From NCBI GenBank assembly GCA_022361275.1, contig JAKSBE010000386.1, forward strand, positions 1 through 47,378: a stretch of DNA of 47,378 bases, read 5' to 3'. The stretch is from Kiloniellales bacterium. Lineage in GTDB: Bacteria; Pseudomonadota; Alphaproteobacteria; Kiloniellales; JAKSBE01. The translations under genes and the position numbers were made by a program. This document shows positions 11,815 to 20,007 of this stretch, one piece after another. Below the pieces are notes generated by a model. It ran no database searches. It was given only the letters and a program-made list of their open reading frames with translations, and was not told the DNA's origin. The first letter of the stretch is position 1. Every line of letters starts with the position of its first letter.

Positions 11815-12557
11815 TCGCGCGCCGCCTGCTCGGCGCCGCCCCGGGCGTCCTGCTCGCGCTGGCCTGGGGTGACGCCGCCGTGGCGCAGAGCGTGACCCTC
11901 GACCTGGGTACGGAGGAGCTGGGCCCGACCACCAGCCGCCTGGTCCAGCTGATCGCCCTGGTCACGATCCTGTCCCTGGCGCCCTCGATCCTGGTGATGG
12001 TGACCTCCTTTACCCGGATCGTCGTGGTCCTGTCCTTCCTGCGCAGCGCCCTCGGCATCCAGCAGACCCCGCCCAACTCGGTCCTGGTGTCGCTGGCGCT
12101 CTTCCTCACCCTCTTCATCATGATGCCGACCCTGCAAGCGGTCTACGATCAGGCGCTGCAGCCGCTGTTCGAGGAGGAGGTCGACGAGCTCCAGGCGGTC
12201 GAGCTCGCCGCCGCCCCGGTCCGCGACTTCATGCTCGACCATGTCCGGGCCCAGGACCTGGAGCTCTTCATCGAGATCTCCGACACCGAGGACCTGGCGA
12301 CGCCGGAAGACACCCCGCTGCGCGCCCTGATCCCGGCCTTCATGATCTCCGAGCTGCGGCGGGCCTTCGAGATCGGGTTCCTGCTGTTCCTCCCCTTCCT
12401 GATCATCGACCTGGTGGTGGCCTCGATCCTGATGTCGATGGGCATGCTGATGCTGCCGCCGATCATGATCTCCCTGCCCTTCAAGCTGATCTTCTTCGTC
12501 CTGGTCGACGGCTGGTACCTGGTCGCCGGCAGCCTGGTGCAGAGCTACGGGTTATGA
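11811..12557 (+). CDS. fliP: Flagellar export gate protein FliP
   Basis: Core subunit of the FliPQR pore. It is 248 aa with a cleavable N-terminal signal (about 1-26), and the diagnostic SFTRIVVVLSFLRSALGIQQ and PPNSVLVSLALFLTLFIM, and in the second half ALIPAFMISELRRAFEIGFL and the closing ISLPFKLIFFVLVDGW. The start at 11811 is fixed by the ATGA overlap with fliO. It separates from the convergent TPR gene at a hairpin. Confidence 0.97.
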   Translation: MIARRLLGAAPGVLLALAWGDAAVAQSVTLDLGTEELGPTTSRLVQLIALVTILSLAPSILVMVTSFTRIVVVLSFLRSALGIQQTPPNSVLVSLALFLTLFIMMPTLQAVYDQALQPLFEEEVDELQAVELAAAPVRDFMLDHVRAQDLELFIEISDTEDLATPEDTPLRALIPAFMISELRRAFEIGFLLFLPFLIIDLVVASILMSMGMLMLPPIMISLPFKLIFFVLVDGWYLVAGSLVQSYGL

Positions 12558-12591
12558 ACATGGGGCCGCGCGTCGGCCCGAGTCCCCCATC

Positions 12592-12619
12592 CTCCCGCGG
12601 CGCTGACGCGCTGCGGGAG
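12592..12619. terminator. Hairpin between convergent fliP and the TPR gene
   Basis: CTCCCGC-G-GCGC and GCGC-T-GCGGGAG form a 12-position stem (one G-T opposition) with a 4-nt loop, 34 nt past the fliP stop. No T-run on either side; a plausible bidirectional transcript-end structure for the two convergent operons. Confidence 0.5.
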
Positions 12620-12695
12620 CCGCCCGGCCCGGCGCGACCGGAGACTCTCTCCGATCCGCGGCCTCTCAGAACATGTGCAAGGGCTCGAACCTGCG

Positions 12696-15600
12696 CTAAT
12701 TCAGCTGGCTGAGCTGGCTGTCGGCCAGGCGCTTGCGGTAGGAGGCGAGAAAGGCCTCGGCGTGACCGGCGCGGGCCAGGATCTCGGCCACCGGCACGTT
12801 GCGTGTGCCGACCTCGGCCGCGACCAGCAGGGCGAAGGTCTCGCGCTCGGCCGTCCGCGCCATGCTCGCGCCGAAGCGCTGCTTCAGCGCCCGCAGGCCG
12901 GCCTGGTCCTTGGCCAGGGTCAGGGCGACCGCCACCCTGAGGATGATCCTGCGCCCCTGGTCGGAGGGCGGCCCACCCTCGGCCGGGGTTTCGGGCAGCA
13001 GCCGCGACAGGGTCTCGGCCACCGCCGCCCAGCGGCCCAGCTTGGTCTCGATCTCGGCACGAAGCTCCAGTGCCGCCCGGGAGGTCTCCGCCTTCAGGAA
13101 CTCCAGGGCCTCGGTGCCGCGATTCGCGCCGGCCAGGGCCTTGGCGCGCAGGAAGCGGCGCTCCCGGGCGAGGTCCGCCGGCAGGTCGCGCCCCGCGCTG
13201 GCGTCCAGAGCCTCCAGCGCCCTCGGCGGCGCCTTGTCGAGCAGACGGATCAGCGCCAGACGGGCACCGACCCTGGCCTTCTCGACGCCCGACAGGCGGT
13301 CCTTGACCTGCGCCTCCAGCAAGTCCCCCGCCTCGTCCAGGAGATCGACTTCGACCAGGCGGTCCGCCAGGCCGGCGATCATCCGGTCGCCCTCGGACCC
13401 GACCGGGGTCAGCTCGCGGAACTCCTCGTAGAGACCGAGCGCGGTCAGGGGCGTCAGCCCGTCGGCGCCGCCGTGCAGGTAGACCTGCGAGAAGATCGCC
13501 CGCATCTTCTGCCCGACCGCCTCCGAACGCCGGAAGTCCTTCAGGTAGGACGCAGTCTGGCGGAGCGTGTTCAAGGCCTTGCGAAAGTCGAGCTTGCCGA
13601 GATACAGGTCGGCCAGCCGCTCCAGGAGGACGAACTCGAAGTAGTCGCCACGCCAGGCGAAACGCAGGCGCTCCAGCTCCTCGATCGCGTCCTGCGGGGT
13701 GATTTTCTTCTGCGCCAGGTCGAGGTCGACCAGGGCCAGCCGCGCCCGCGCCCGCGCCGGACGGTCCTGGCCCTGGGCGACCTGCTTCCAGATCCGGCGC
13801 GCGCTCTCCGCGTCGCCTTCGATCTCCGCCCTCAGGCCCTGCAGGAAGCGGAGCCGGTCCCGCTGGCCGCGCGGCGGCCGGTCGGCCGCCAGTTCCGCCA
13901 GGCGCTCGCCCGCGACCGCCGTGTTGCCGTTCTGCAGCGCGGCTTCCGCCGCCAGCAGCCAGAGGCGGGCGCGGACGATCTGGGGATAGTCGGCGACGAG
14001 CCCGGCGGTCCGGGCGAAGCCCGAGGCCGCGCTTTCCCAGTCCTGCGCCCGCGCCGCCACGGCCGCGCGCCAGAGCTCGGCCTCCCATTCCCCGGCCAGG
14101 CCCGGGTCGTCGAGGATCTCGGCCGCGGCCTCGAAGTCGTCGCGCAGAAAGCGGCCGGCAGCCCGCATCAACAAGATCTCCGGTGAAAGGGCCAGTTCCT
14201 GCCGCGCCTTGACGATGCTTTCCAGATGCCCCAGCGCCTCGCTGGCGAAGCCATGGGCGAAGAGAAAGCGGGCCAGCTCCAGGCGCGCGGTCGGCTTGAC
14301 CTGCGGGCGCGCGGCGACCACGGCGCTCAGCCGCGCCTGCCGCAGCGCGTTGAAGGAGTCCGACGGCGGCCCGCGCCAGGCCACGAGGTCCAAGAGCCTG
14401 GGGCGCCGGGGCGCCTCCTCCTCCTTCGCCGCCAGGTCGAGCGGGCCGCCGGCCAGGGCGAGCGGGCCGCGCCCGGTGAGCAGGACCTCGCTCCGATCGC
14501 GCGCGACCCGGATGGCGTCCGACAGGGTCTGGATCACCAGCCCTTGAAAGGAGGGCAGGATGTTGAACTCCGGCAGCGCCCGCTCGTCCCCCGAGCCGAG
14601 GCCCTGCCCCGCGACCGGGACGACGAAGAGCCGGTCGCCGAAGCTCGGATCGGTGATCTGGAGGACTGGCCCGGCGCTGCTGAGCGGCACCAGCATGGCC
14701 CGGAGATCGTCGCTGAACTTGGCCTTGAGGCCCTGCAGGGGCGCGACCGGACGGCGGTGGAGCTTGACGGTCCAGGCGCCGTCGATCAGGCGCAGGAAGG
14801 GCTGGAACCCGGCCGGAGCCTCGAAGTGCAGCAGGGTCCCGCCCGGCCGATCGATCCGTTTCAAGGCACCGAACTCCGGTGCGAAACGCGCGCGCAGGCT
14901 GTCGGGGGCCCGGCGGTCGAAGGCCAGCCAGACGTTCTTGCCGCGCCGGAAGGCGGCCGCCTTGGCGCCGCGGGTCCAGGGCAGCTGGATCGAGATCTCC
15001 GGCGCCGGCTGGGCCTGCGGCCCCGGAAGCGGCCGCGCCTGATCCTCGGGCGGCAAGCGTCGGGTCACCGTGGCCGCGGCGGCCAGCAGGGGCGTCCCGC
15101 CAACGGCCGGCCGGACTGCGGAGGCGCCCTCGCGCGCCGGCCTGATCAGCGGCGTCGGCGCCTCCAGGGAGGCCGTCTTGGATCCGGCCCGCGCCTTGGC
15201 CGGCTTCGCCGTGGTCTCGGCGTCGTGCAGGATGTCGACGGCGACCTTGGGGCCCGAGGTGAAGTGCCGGACCCTGGCCGAGGACGGCACGGTCAGGGTG
15301 ACGGTCATGCCGTCCGGCGCGAAGGCGACCTCGAGATCCCGGACCTGGGGCGGCAGGCGGCGCTTGAGCTTGCCCAGATCGAAGCTGGCCGCTTGGTCGA
15401 AGCGGAGCTGGACCCGTCCGGCCTCGCTGCTGACCTGGTAGGCGACGGGGTCCGGCCAGTCGAAGACCAGGCGGCCGTACCCGGGATGCCGTCCGGCCCG
15501 CACGGCAATGGACGGTCGCGGCGCGGCGGCGGGCTCGACCGGCTCGGCAGCCGCCCCGCTTCGCTTCGGCTTGGTCGCGGCCGGCTTGGTCGCGGCCGGC

Positions 15601-16025
15601 TTGGGCGGGGCCGGCTTGGGCGCTGAAGACTTCGCCCGAGAGGACCGCGGTTCCGCCTTGGTCCGGAGCAAGAGGTCGACGACGACCCGCGGCCCGCTGG
15701 TGAAGTGGCGCAGCTCGAAGTCGCCCAGCAGCGGGAAGGCGAGACGCCGGCCGCCGGTCTCGCCGTCAGGCAGGATCAGGTGCCTGCGCAGGGCCTTGCG
15801 GGCCGGCGCGAAATCGAAGCTGTGCCCCTGCGGGAAGATCAGCACCAGGCGCCCGACCTCGATCCTCGCCGCGTAGTCCACCGGCGCCGGCCAATCGAAG
15901 ACCATCCGGACATGGTCCGGGTGCAGGCCGCCGCGCACCCGTATCGGCTCCTTCGCCGCGGCCTGCAGCGGCAACAGCGATCCGAGCAGGAGCGCCAGGA
16001 GGAGGGGGGCCAGGCGATGCATCAT
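12696..16025 (-). CDS. Secreted protein with AMIN-like modules and TPR-like repeats, motility associated
   Basis: 1109 aa with a signal peptide (about 1-24). Two clear homologous modules, residues 28-121 and 172-267, share HP..R.VFDWP.PV.Y, SFD and HFTSGP.V.VD.L; a third degenerate module is at 343-425 (LPWTRGAKAAAFR). They look like AMIN-type beta modules, which usually bind peptidoglycan or outer-membrane partners. A KPAATKPAATKPK linker (about 137-155) separates modules 1 and 2. Residues about 600-1109 are helical TPR-like repeats with alanine-rich pairs. The start at 16025 overlaps the MotB-like stop (ATGA). It is the last gene of a three-gene coupled unit with two MotB-like proteins, suggesting a periplasmic stator-associated role. 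Function is inferred, not known. Confidence 0.85.
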   Translation of the reverse strand: MMHRLAPLLLALLLGSLLPLQAAAKEPIRVRGGLHPDHVRMVFDWPAPVDYAARIEVGRLVLIFPQGHSFDFAPARKALRRHLILPDGETGGRRLAFPLLGDFELRHFTSGPRVVVDLLLRTKAEPRSSRAKSSAPKPAPPKPAATKPAATKPKRSGAAAEPVEPAAAPRPSIAVRAGRHPGYGRLVFDWPDPVAYQVSSEAGRVQLRFDQAASFDLGKLKRRLPPQVRDLEVAFAPDGMTVTLTVPSSARVRHFTSGPKVAVDILHDAETTAKPAKARAGSKTASLEAPTPLIRPAREGASAVRPAVGGTPLLAAAATVTRRLPPEDQARPLPGPQAQPAPEISIQLPWTRGAKAAAFRRGKNVWLAFDRRAPDSLRARFAPEFGALKRIDRPGGTLLHFEAPAGFQPFLRLIDGAWTVKLHRRPVAPLQGLKAKFSDDLRAMLVPLSSAGPVLQITDPSFGDRLFVVPVAGQGLGSGDERALPEFNILPSFQGLVIQTLSDAIRVARDRSEVLLTGRGPLALAGGPLDLAAKEEEAPRRPRLLDLVAWRGPPSDSFNALRQARLSAVVAARPQVKPTARLELARFLFAHGFASEALGHLESIVKARQELALSPEILLMRAAGRFLRDDFEAAAEILDDPGLAGEWEAELWRAAVAARAQDWESAASGFARTAGLVADYPQIVRARLWLLAAEAALQNGNTAVAGERLAELAADRPPRGQRDRLRFLQGLRAEIEGDAESARRIWKQVAQGQDRPARARARLALVDLDLAQKKITPQDAIEELERLRFAWRGDYFEFVLLERLADLYLGKLDFRKALNTLRQTASYLKDFRRSEAVGQKMRAIFSQVYLHGGADGLTPLTALGLYEEFRELTPVGSEGDRMIAGLADRLVEVDLLDEAGDLLEAQVKDRLSGVEKARVGARLALIRLLDKAPPRALEALDASAGRDLPADLARERRFLRAKALAGANRGTEALEFLKAETSRAALELRAEIETKLGRWAAVAETLSRLLPETPAEGGPPSDQGRRIILRVAVALTLAKDQAGLRALKQRFGASMARTAERETFALLVAAEVGTRNVPVAEILARAGHAEAFLASYRKRLADSQLSQLN

Positions 16026-16801
16026 TTCCGCGCCGCCGTCTCGTGGATGACGATGTCGACCCGGCGCGCCAGGGCGCGACGCTGAGCCTCGGGCAGGCTC
16101 TCCGGCAGGTCGGCGAACCTGGAGTCTCCGAAGCCCAGGGCGACCACGTCCCTGCGGTAGCAGTTGCCCTGCAGGCGCGCGGCGACCGAAAGCGCACGGC
16201 CGAGCGAGAGGTTCCAGTTCGAGGGCCAGCGCGCGCCCGAGGGAGTCGGGTCGGCGTGCCCGGCGATCTCGATCCGGTTCTCCAGGTTGCGCAGGACCCC
16301 GCAGATGGCGAAGAGCGCGTCGTTGGCGCGCGCGCCGGGCTCGACCGCGCCCGGCGCGAACAGCAGGTCGGCCGGCAGGGAGACGATCAACAGTTCGTCC
16401 TGGCGCCGCAGCACGGCCCGGGACAGGACCGCGTGGCTGGCCATCTGGTCGCGCAGGACCGTACCCAGGTAGTCGAGGTTGGCGCCCGGCACCGGCTGAA
16501 CCCGCTTCAGGTCGAGGTCGACATCCGGGACCGCGATCCGGCTTTCGCTGATCCGGTTCAAGCTCTGCGACAGGGCGTCGGCCAGGTTCTGCCAGTCGCG
16601 GGTCTCCACCCGCGACATGGCGAAGAGCAGAACGAAGAAGGTCAGCAGCAGGGCCACGAGGTCGGCGAAGGTCACCATCCAGGCCTGGCTGTTGTCCACC
16701 GGCTTGGCGGCGGCCTCCCCGACGGTGCCGAAGAGGGGCGCCGAGGCCACGGCGACCGGCTCCTCGGAGACCTCGTCGTCCTCGCGGCGGTCGTCGCTCA
16801 T
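16022..16801 (-). CDS. MotB-like stator protein with OmpA domain
   Basis: 259 aa. A single transmembrane helix after WMVTFADLVALLLTFFVLLF (about 41-62) carries D47, which aligns with the proton-conducting Asp of MotB. The periplasmic half is an OmpA-like peptidoglycan-binding domain (EIAGHADPTP, then SNWNLSLGRALSVA; VVALGFGDSR; ARRVDIVIHE). No MotA gene is in the window, so its partner is elsewhere. It overlaps the neighbouring genes by four bases on both sides (16798-16801, 16022-16025), implying fixed stoichiometry with them. It could be the main MotB or a paralogue dedicated to this unit. Confidence 0.88.
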   Translation of the reverse strand: MSDDRREDDEVSEEPVAVASAPLFGTVGEAAAKPVDNSQAWMVTFADLVALLLTFFVLLFAMSRVETRDWQNLADALSQSLNRISESRIAVPDVDLDLKRVQPVPGANLDYLGTVLRDQMASHAVLSRAVLRRQDELLIVSLPADLLFAPGAVEPGARANDALFAICGVLRNLENRIEIAGHADPTPSGARWPSNWNLSLGRALSVAARLQGNCYRRDVVALGFGDSRFADLPESLPEAQRRALARRVDIVIHETAARK

Positions 16802-17487
16802 CGCGCGGCCCCCCCCGCGTCGGCCGCGGCGCCGGCCCCCTCGGGCAGGCGGATCTCGAGCACCATGCGGCCCTCGCCGATCGGCTCGACGCCGATGGCC
16901 AGCCGCTCCGGCGCGACACCGCGCGCCAGGAGCTCCTCGACCACATGACCGAGCCGGCGGATCTCGAGCAGGCGCGGCGTGGGCGCGGCCAAACGCCGGT
17001 CGCGGGTCGAGGCGACCCCGTGCAGCCAGCGCAGGCGGAAGTCCTGTCCAAGGGCCTGCCGCTGCTTGAGCGCGTCGCTGATCCGCCGCAGCAGACCGAG
17101 CCGGCCGCTGCGCAGCTCCGCGCTGCCGGCCTCGAAGAGCTTCGCCGCCGGCAGCTCGAGGCGGAAGAGGTTGGCGCGGGAGGTCTGCCGGACCCGGGTC
17201 GCCGGCAGCGCCGAGGTGAAGAGCCGCTTCAGCTCGGCCACGAGGCTGCGGCCGCCGTCCAGGCTGCCGATCGCGCCGCTGTAGGTGGCGGCGTTGCGCA
17301 CCGCCTGGACCTGGCCGTTGAAGGTGTCGTTGACGCTCTCCAGCACGCGGCGCGTCTTCTCGTCCTCGAACTTGGACATGGCGTTCAGCAGGATGAAGAA
17401 GGCCAGGAGCAGAAGCTGCAGACTCAACAGGGCGACGATGTTCGGGTCCTTCTGCGCTCCCCGGCGCGGCGTTGCGGCCCGGACCAT
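16798..17487 (-). CDS. Second MotB-like protein lacking the channel aspartate
   Basis: 229 aa. One N-terminal transmembrane helix (SLQLLLLAFFILLNAMSKFE, about 22-41) aligns with MotB but has neutral residues where MotB has its essential Asp. The periplasmic part is a divergent OmpA-like domain (LPAAKLFEAGSAELRSGRLG, then LRRISDALK; RLLEIRRLGHVVEELLARGV) without the clear NxxLSxxRA motif. It is therefore unlikely to conduct protons alone and may form a mixed or structural stator element with the next gene. First gene of the coupled trio; its start lies just past the 168-bp inverted-repeat element, and no good Shine-Dalgarno is visible. Confidence 0.8.
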   Translation of the reverse strand: MVRAATPRRGAQKDPNIVALLSLQLLLLAFFILLNAMSKFEDEKTRRVLESVNDTFNGQVQAVRNAATYSGAIGSLDGGRSLVAELKRLFTSALPATRVRQTSRANLFRLELPAAKLFEAGSAELRSGRLGLLRRISDALKQRQALGQDFRLRWLHGVASTRDRRLAAPTPRLLEIRRLGHVVEELLARGVAPERLAIGVEPIGEGRMVLEIRLPEGAGAAADAGGAAR

Positions 17488-17494
17488 GGCGTCT

Positions 17495-17662
17495 TTAGGA
17501 GCCTGTCCGAGGAACGCTCACGGCCTGCACCCTGTTTGCAGGACCTTGGGCTGGGAGGGTGGCGCGCCGCGATGCCGGACGCATCGCAAGCGGCGGCCGA
17601 CGACGTCCCAAGGTCTTGAAAACAGGGTGCAGGCCGTGAGCATTCCTCGGACAGACTCCTAA
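17495..17662. mobile_element. 168-bp inverted-repeat element, MITE-like
   Basis: The left arm 17495-17550 and right arm 17607-17662 are reverse complements over 56 positions with four mismatches, beginning TTAGGAG and ending CTCCTAA. The 56-bp interior contains a further small hairpin, GCGATGC/GCATCGC. There is no coding capacity. The right terminus coincides with the cheZ stop codon (TAG at 17659-17661), and the left terminus lies 8 nt upstream of the MotB-like start. Size, termini and near-perfect arms suggest a miniature inverted-repeat element. A structured attenuator between cheZ and the MotB-like unit is the alternative. Confidence 0.6.
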
Positions 17663-18315
17663 TCGAGGCTGGCCAGAAGCGCGTCGATATCGTCCTGACT
17701 CTGGGCGTCCTCGGGCAGCTGCGGACCGTTCATCAGATCTCCGTCCGGCCGCTGATCGACCGGCTTCGCGGGCGTTCCGGGCGCCTTCTGCAGGTCGCGC
17801 TTCAGCTCGCTGCCGAAGGCCTCCAGGAGCGCTTCGACCTTGGCCTCGATGTGCTTCAGGGCATTGACCACCTTGGTGATGCGCTGTCCGGTGATGTCCT
17901 GGAAGCTGCAGGCCTCGTAGACCATGGTCACGGCGTCGACGACCTTGGCCGAGACCTCTTCGTCCATGCCCGCGGTCAGCTCCTCGATCTTCTCGACCGC
18001 CTCGAAGATCGACTCGGTCGCCTTCTCGGTCGCCCCGACCACCGCCTCCAGCTCGTCGGTCGCGGCCGGCAGATGGGTGTCGGTGATCTCGTCCGGCCGC
18101 AGCGAGGCGATCTCGGACTTGGTCTCTTGGATGTAGCGGGCCAAGGCCTCGATCTCGGCGTAGAAACGCACGTTCACCGAGGTGACGTCGCCTTCCATGG
18201 TGGCCATGATCGATTCGACGACCTCGACCAAGTCCTTGGGATCGAGGCTGCCTTGGGACCGGGACAGGGCGGCCAGGCGCGCGTCCAGGTCCGCCTGCTG
18301 AGACGCGGCGGTCAT
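17659..18315 (-). CDS. cheZ: CheY-P phosphatase CheZ
   Basis: Accelerates CheY-P dephosphorylation. It is 218 aa, mostly long helices forming a dimeric four-helix bundle. The catalytic segment CSFQDITGQRITKVV places D140 and Q144 at the positions of E. coli CheZ D143 and Q147. The last residues SQDDIDALLASLD form a CheY-binding peptide like the C-terminal helix of E. coli CheZ and resembling the FliM peptide in this window. It lies 15 nt after cheY, an operon pair. The stop codon is supplied at the edge of the inverted-repeat element. Confidence 0.92.
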   Translation of the reverse strand: MTAASQQADLDARLAALSRSQGSLDPKDLVEVVESIMATMEGDVTSVNVRFYAEIEALARYIQETKSEIASLRPDEITDTHLPAATDELEAVVGATEKATESIFEAVEKIEELTAGMDEEVSAKVVDAVTMVYEACSFQDITGQRITKVVNALKHIEAKVEALLEAFGSELKRDLQKAPGTPAKPVDQRPDGDLMNGPQLPEDAQSQDDIDALLASLD

Positions 18316-18330
18316 TGCGGAACGCCCCCT

Positions 18331-18720
18331 TCAGAATTCGCCGATGGCTGTGGTCAGCTTGGTCTTCAGGGTCGCGGCGTTGAACGGCTTGACGATGTAG
18401 TTGGTCACGCCGGCCTGCTTGGCCGCGACGACGTTCTCGCTCTTGCTCTCGGCGGTCACCATGATGAAGGGCAAGCTCTGCAGCTGCGCGTCGGCGCGCA
18501 CCTCCTGAAGCAGTTGAAGGCCGCTCATCGGCTCCATGTTCCAGTCGGAGATCACCAGGCCGTAAGACCTGTCCCGCAGCTTCTGGAGCGCCGCGCTGCC
18601 GTCCGTGGCTTCGTCGACGTTGTTGAAGCCGAGTTGCTTGAGCAGGTTCCGAATGATCCTCAGCATGGTCTTGTAATCATCCACGATCAGGATGGGCATG
18701 TTCTTGTCGACGGTCGACAT
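18331..18720 (-). CDS. cheY: Chemotaxis response regulator CheY
   Basis: Single-domain receiver of 129 aa that, when phosphorylated, binds FliM and changes rotation. Acid pocket D14-D15, phospho-acceptor D59 in [11 protein letters not shown]89 and K111 are all present, and the DWNM context is that of true CheY proteins. The ATG at 18720 is preceded by GAGGGAG; the longer in-frame upstream start is not supported. Directly followed by cheZ. No cheA, cheW or receptor genes lie in the window. Confidence 0.95.
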   Translation of the reverse strand: MSTVDKNMPILIVDDYKTMLRIIRNLLKQLGFNNVDEATDGSAALQKLRDRSYGLVISDWNMEPMSGLQLLQEVRADAQLQSLPFIMVTAESKSENVVAAKQAGVTNYIVKPFNAATLKTKLTTAIGEF

Positions 18721-18798
18721 ACGACTCCCTCGCGTCGCTTGAAGGTCCAATCCTTTGGGGTATCCCCAAAGGGGAAGCACCAACCTAGCGGTATGCGG

Positions 18799-18813
18799 TT
18801 AACACCGCGTAAA
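18799..18813 (-). promoter_or_regulatory. CtrA-like site upstream of cheY
   Basis: In the cheY direction this reads TTTA-CGCGGTG-TTAA, one base from TTAA-N7-TTAA, 79 nt upstream of the cheY ATG and downstream of the MotE-like stop. It suggests that cheY-cheZ have their own promoter. Pattern evidence only. Confidence 0.4.
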
Positions 18814-18864
18814 TCATAGAAAAATCGAGGAAGGGCCTCGGCCCGTAGGAGCCTTGCGGGCGCC

Positions 18865-19506
18865 TCAATTCCGGCGCAGGGGCAGCTTGTGGCGGTCGGC
18901 GAGTTCGACCGTGACCTCCTTGGCCTTGTCGGGATCCATCCTGGCGAGGATCGGTGCCGACTTGCGTTCCTTCATCCGGTTGATGACCTCGAGCAGGATC
19001 GTCATGTCGAGCCCCTCGAAGATGCGCGCCGCCTCCTTGGGCTTCATGTTCTCGTAGATCTTGACCAAGCTGCGAAGCTGAGCCTCCTGCTTCTCGTCGC
19101 GTTGCTCGATCATGCTTTCGATGTTCGTCTGCAGGGCCTTGAGTTCCTGGATGCGCTCTTCGATCCGGGCCTCGGCGGCGGCCAGAAGGGCCTCGCGCTG
19201 CGCAAGCTCCAGGCTGCGTTTTTCCAGCGCCTCGCGGCGCGCCGAGAGCTTCTGGAGCAGTTCGATCTCGCTGTCCGTCAGCGAGAAGGGATCGACCGGC
19301 AGGCCCCCTGCGGGGGCCGGCTCGACGCCGCGGCCCGCCGCCGCCGAGGCGACCGCGCTCGAAGTCTCCGGCGCCTGCGGCACGGCGGCCGCCTCCTGGG
19401 TCTCGGCCGGCGCGGCCTGGGCCAGGCCCTGCCAGAGATCGCCGACGCGCACGCCCAGCATCACCACCGCGGCGACGATGAGCAGGGGTAAGAGCCTGAG
19501 CTTCAT
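18865..19506 (-). CDS. MotE-like periplasmic motility protein
   Basis: 213 aa. An N-terminal signal or anchor (about 5-30) is followed by a proline/alanine-rich stretch, a coiled coil (about 78-145: LQKLSARREALEKRSLELAQ and beyond) and the C-terminal MgtE-N-like segment (LVKIYENMKPKEAARIFEGL, then ILARMDPDKAKEVT). This architecture matches rhizobial MotE, the periplasmic chaperone of the motility protein MotC, and the related FliG-like fold. It follows the DUF6468 gene by 18 nt in the fliL-fliM operon. Confidence 0.85.
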   Translation of the reverse strand: MKLRLLPLLIVAAVVMLGVRVGDLWQGLAQAAPAETQEAAAVPQAPETSSAVASAAAGRGVEPAPAGGLPVDPFSLTDSEIELLQKLSARREALEKRSLELAQREALLAAAEARIEERIQELKALQTNIESMIEQRDEKQEAQLRSLVKIYENMKPKEAARIFEGLDMTILLEVINRMKERKSAPILARMDPDKAKEVTVELADRHKLPLRRN

Positions 19507-19524
19507 GCTGCCGTCCTCCTGGCG

Positions 19525-20007
19525 CTAGCGCATGCCCTGCAGGGACTTGAACAGCGCGGCGGCGGAGCCGCCGGCCTTGCCACCGGGGCCACCGGGGCCA
19601 CCGGGGCCACCGGGCCCCTTATCGGTCCCGCCGACCACCACCGGCGCCGGCCGGGTGGCCCGCTTCTTTGCCGCCGGCTTGCGGTCCGGGGCGCCGGCTT
19701 CCGACGCCGCCAAGCCGTCGGCCAGGCGGCCGCCGCGGTCGATCAGAAAGACCAGATCGTCGCTCAGGGTCTTGGCCTGTTCGATCAGGCCGTCCAGCTT
19801 CGCGGCGGCAGCCTGGCCCTCGCCGTGCAGCGCGGCCAGGGCCTGCTGCGCCTTGGCGCCGGCCGCGCCGAAGTCCCGGAGCAGCCCTTCCATCTCGTCC
19901 TTGGCGCTGCGCAGGCGGGTCAGCCGGCGGTTCAGCACCGCGGCATAGCCGATCGTGGTCAGCAAAAGGACGATGACGACGGCGTCGAGGAGAATTGCCA
20001 GGGTCAA
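19525..20007 (-). CDS. DUF6468 protein, PflI-like flagellar positioning candidate
   Basis: 160 aa: one transmembrane helix (about 3-22), a helical stretch (LNRRLTRLRSAKDEMEGLLR, then QQALAALHGEGQAAAAKLDG) and a basic, proline/glycine-rich tail with GPGGPGGPGGPGG. The TTG start at 20007 overlaps the fliM stop (TTGA), which fixes it. Gene order fliL-fliM-this-motE-like matches, as I recall, the Caulobacter locus where the bitopic protein PflI follows fliM and affects flagellar placement. Homology to PflI itself is inferred from position and architecture. Confidence 0.8.
   Translation of the reverse strand: MTLAILLDAVVIVLLLTTIGYAAVLNRRLTRLRSAKDEMEGLLRDFGAAGAKAQQALAALHGEGQAAAAKLDGLIEQAKTLSDDLVFLIDRGGRLADGLAASEAGAPDRKPAAKKRATRPAPVVVGGTDKGPGGPGGPGGPGGKAGGSAAALFKSLQGMR
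19580..19614. repeat. 9-bp tandem repeat within the DUF6468 gene
   Basis: Four consecutive CCACCGGGG units (last one truncated by a base change) encode the PGG repeats of the protein tail. The units are in frame, so expansion or contraction changes the tail by three residues at a time. Confidence 0.85.

Noticed and set aside
12696-17051. A 1451-codon frame extending the AMIN/TPR protein upstream across both MotB-like genes
   Set aside because: The upstream 342 codons read the MotB-like genes out of frame; the signal peptide at the ATG 16025 and the ATGA overlap fix the true start.
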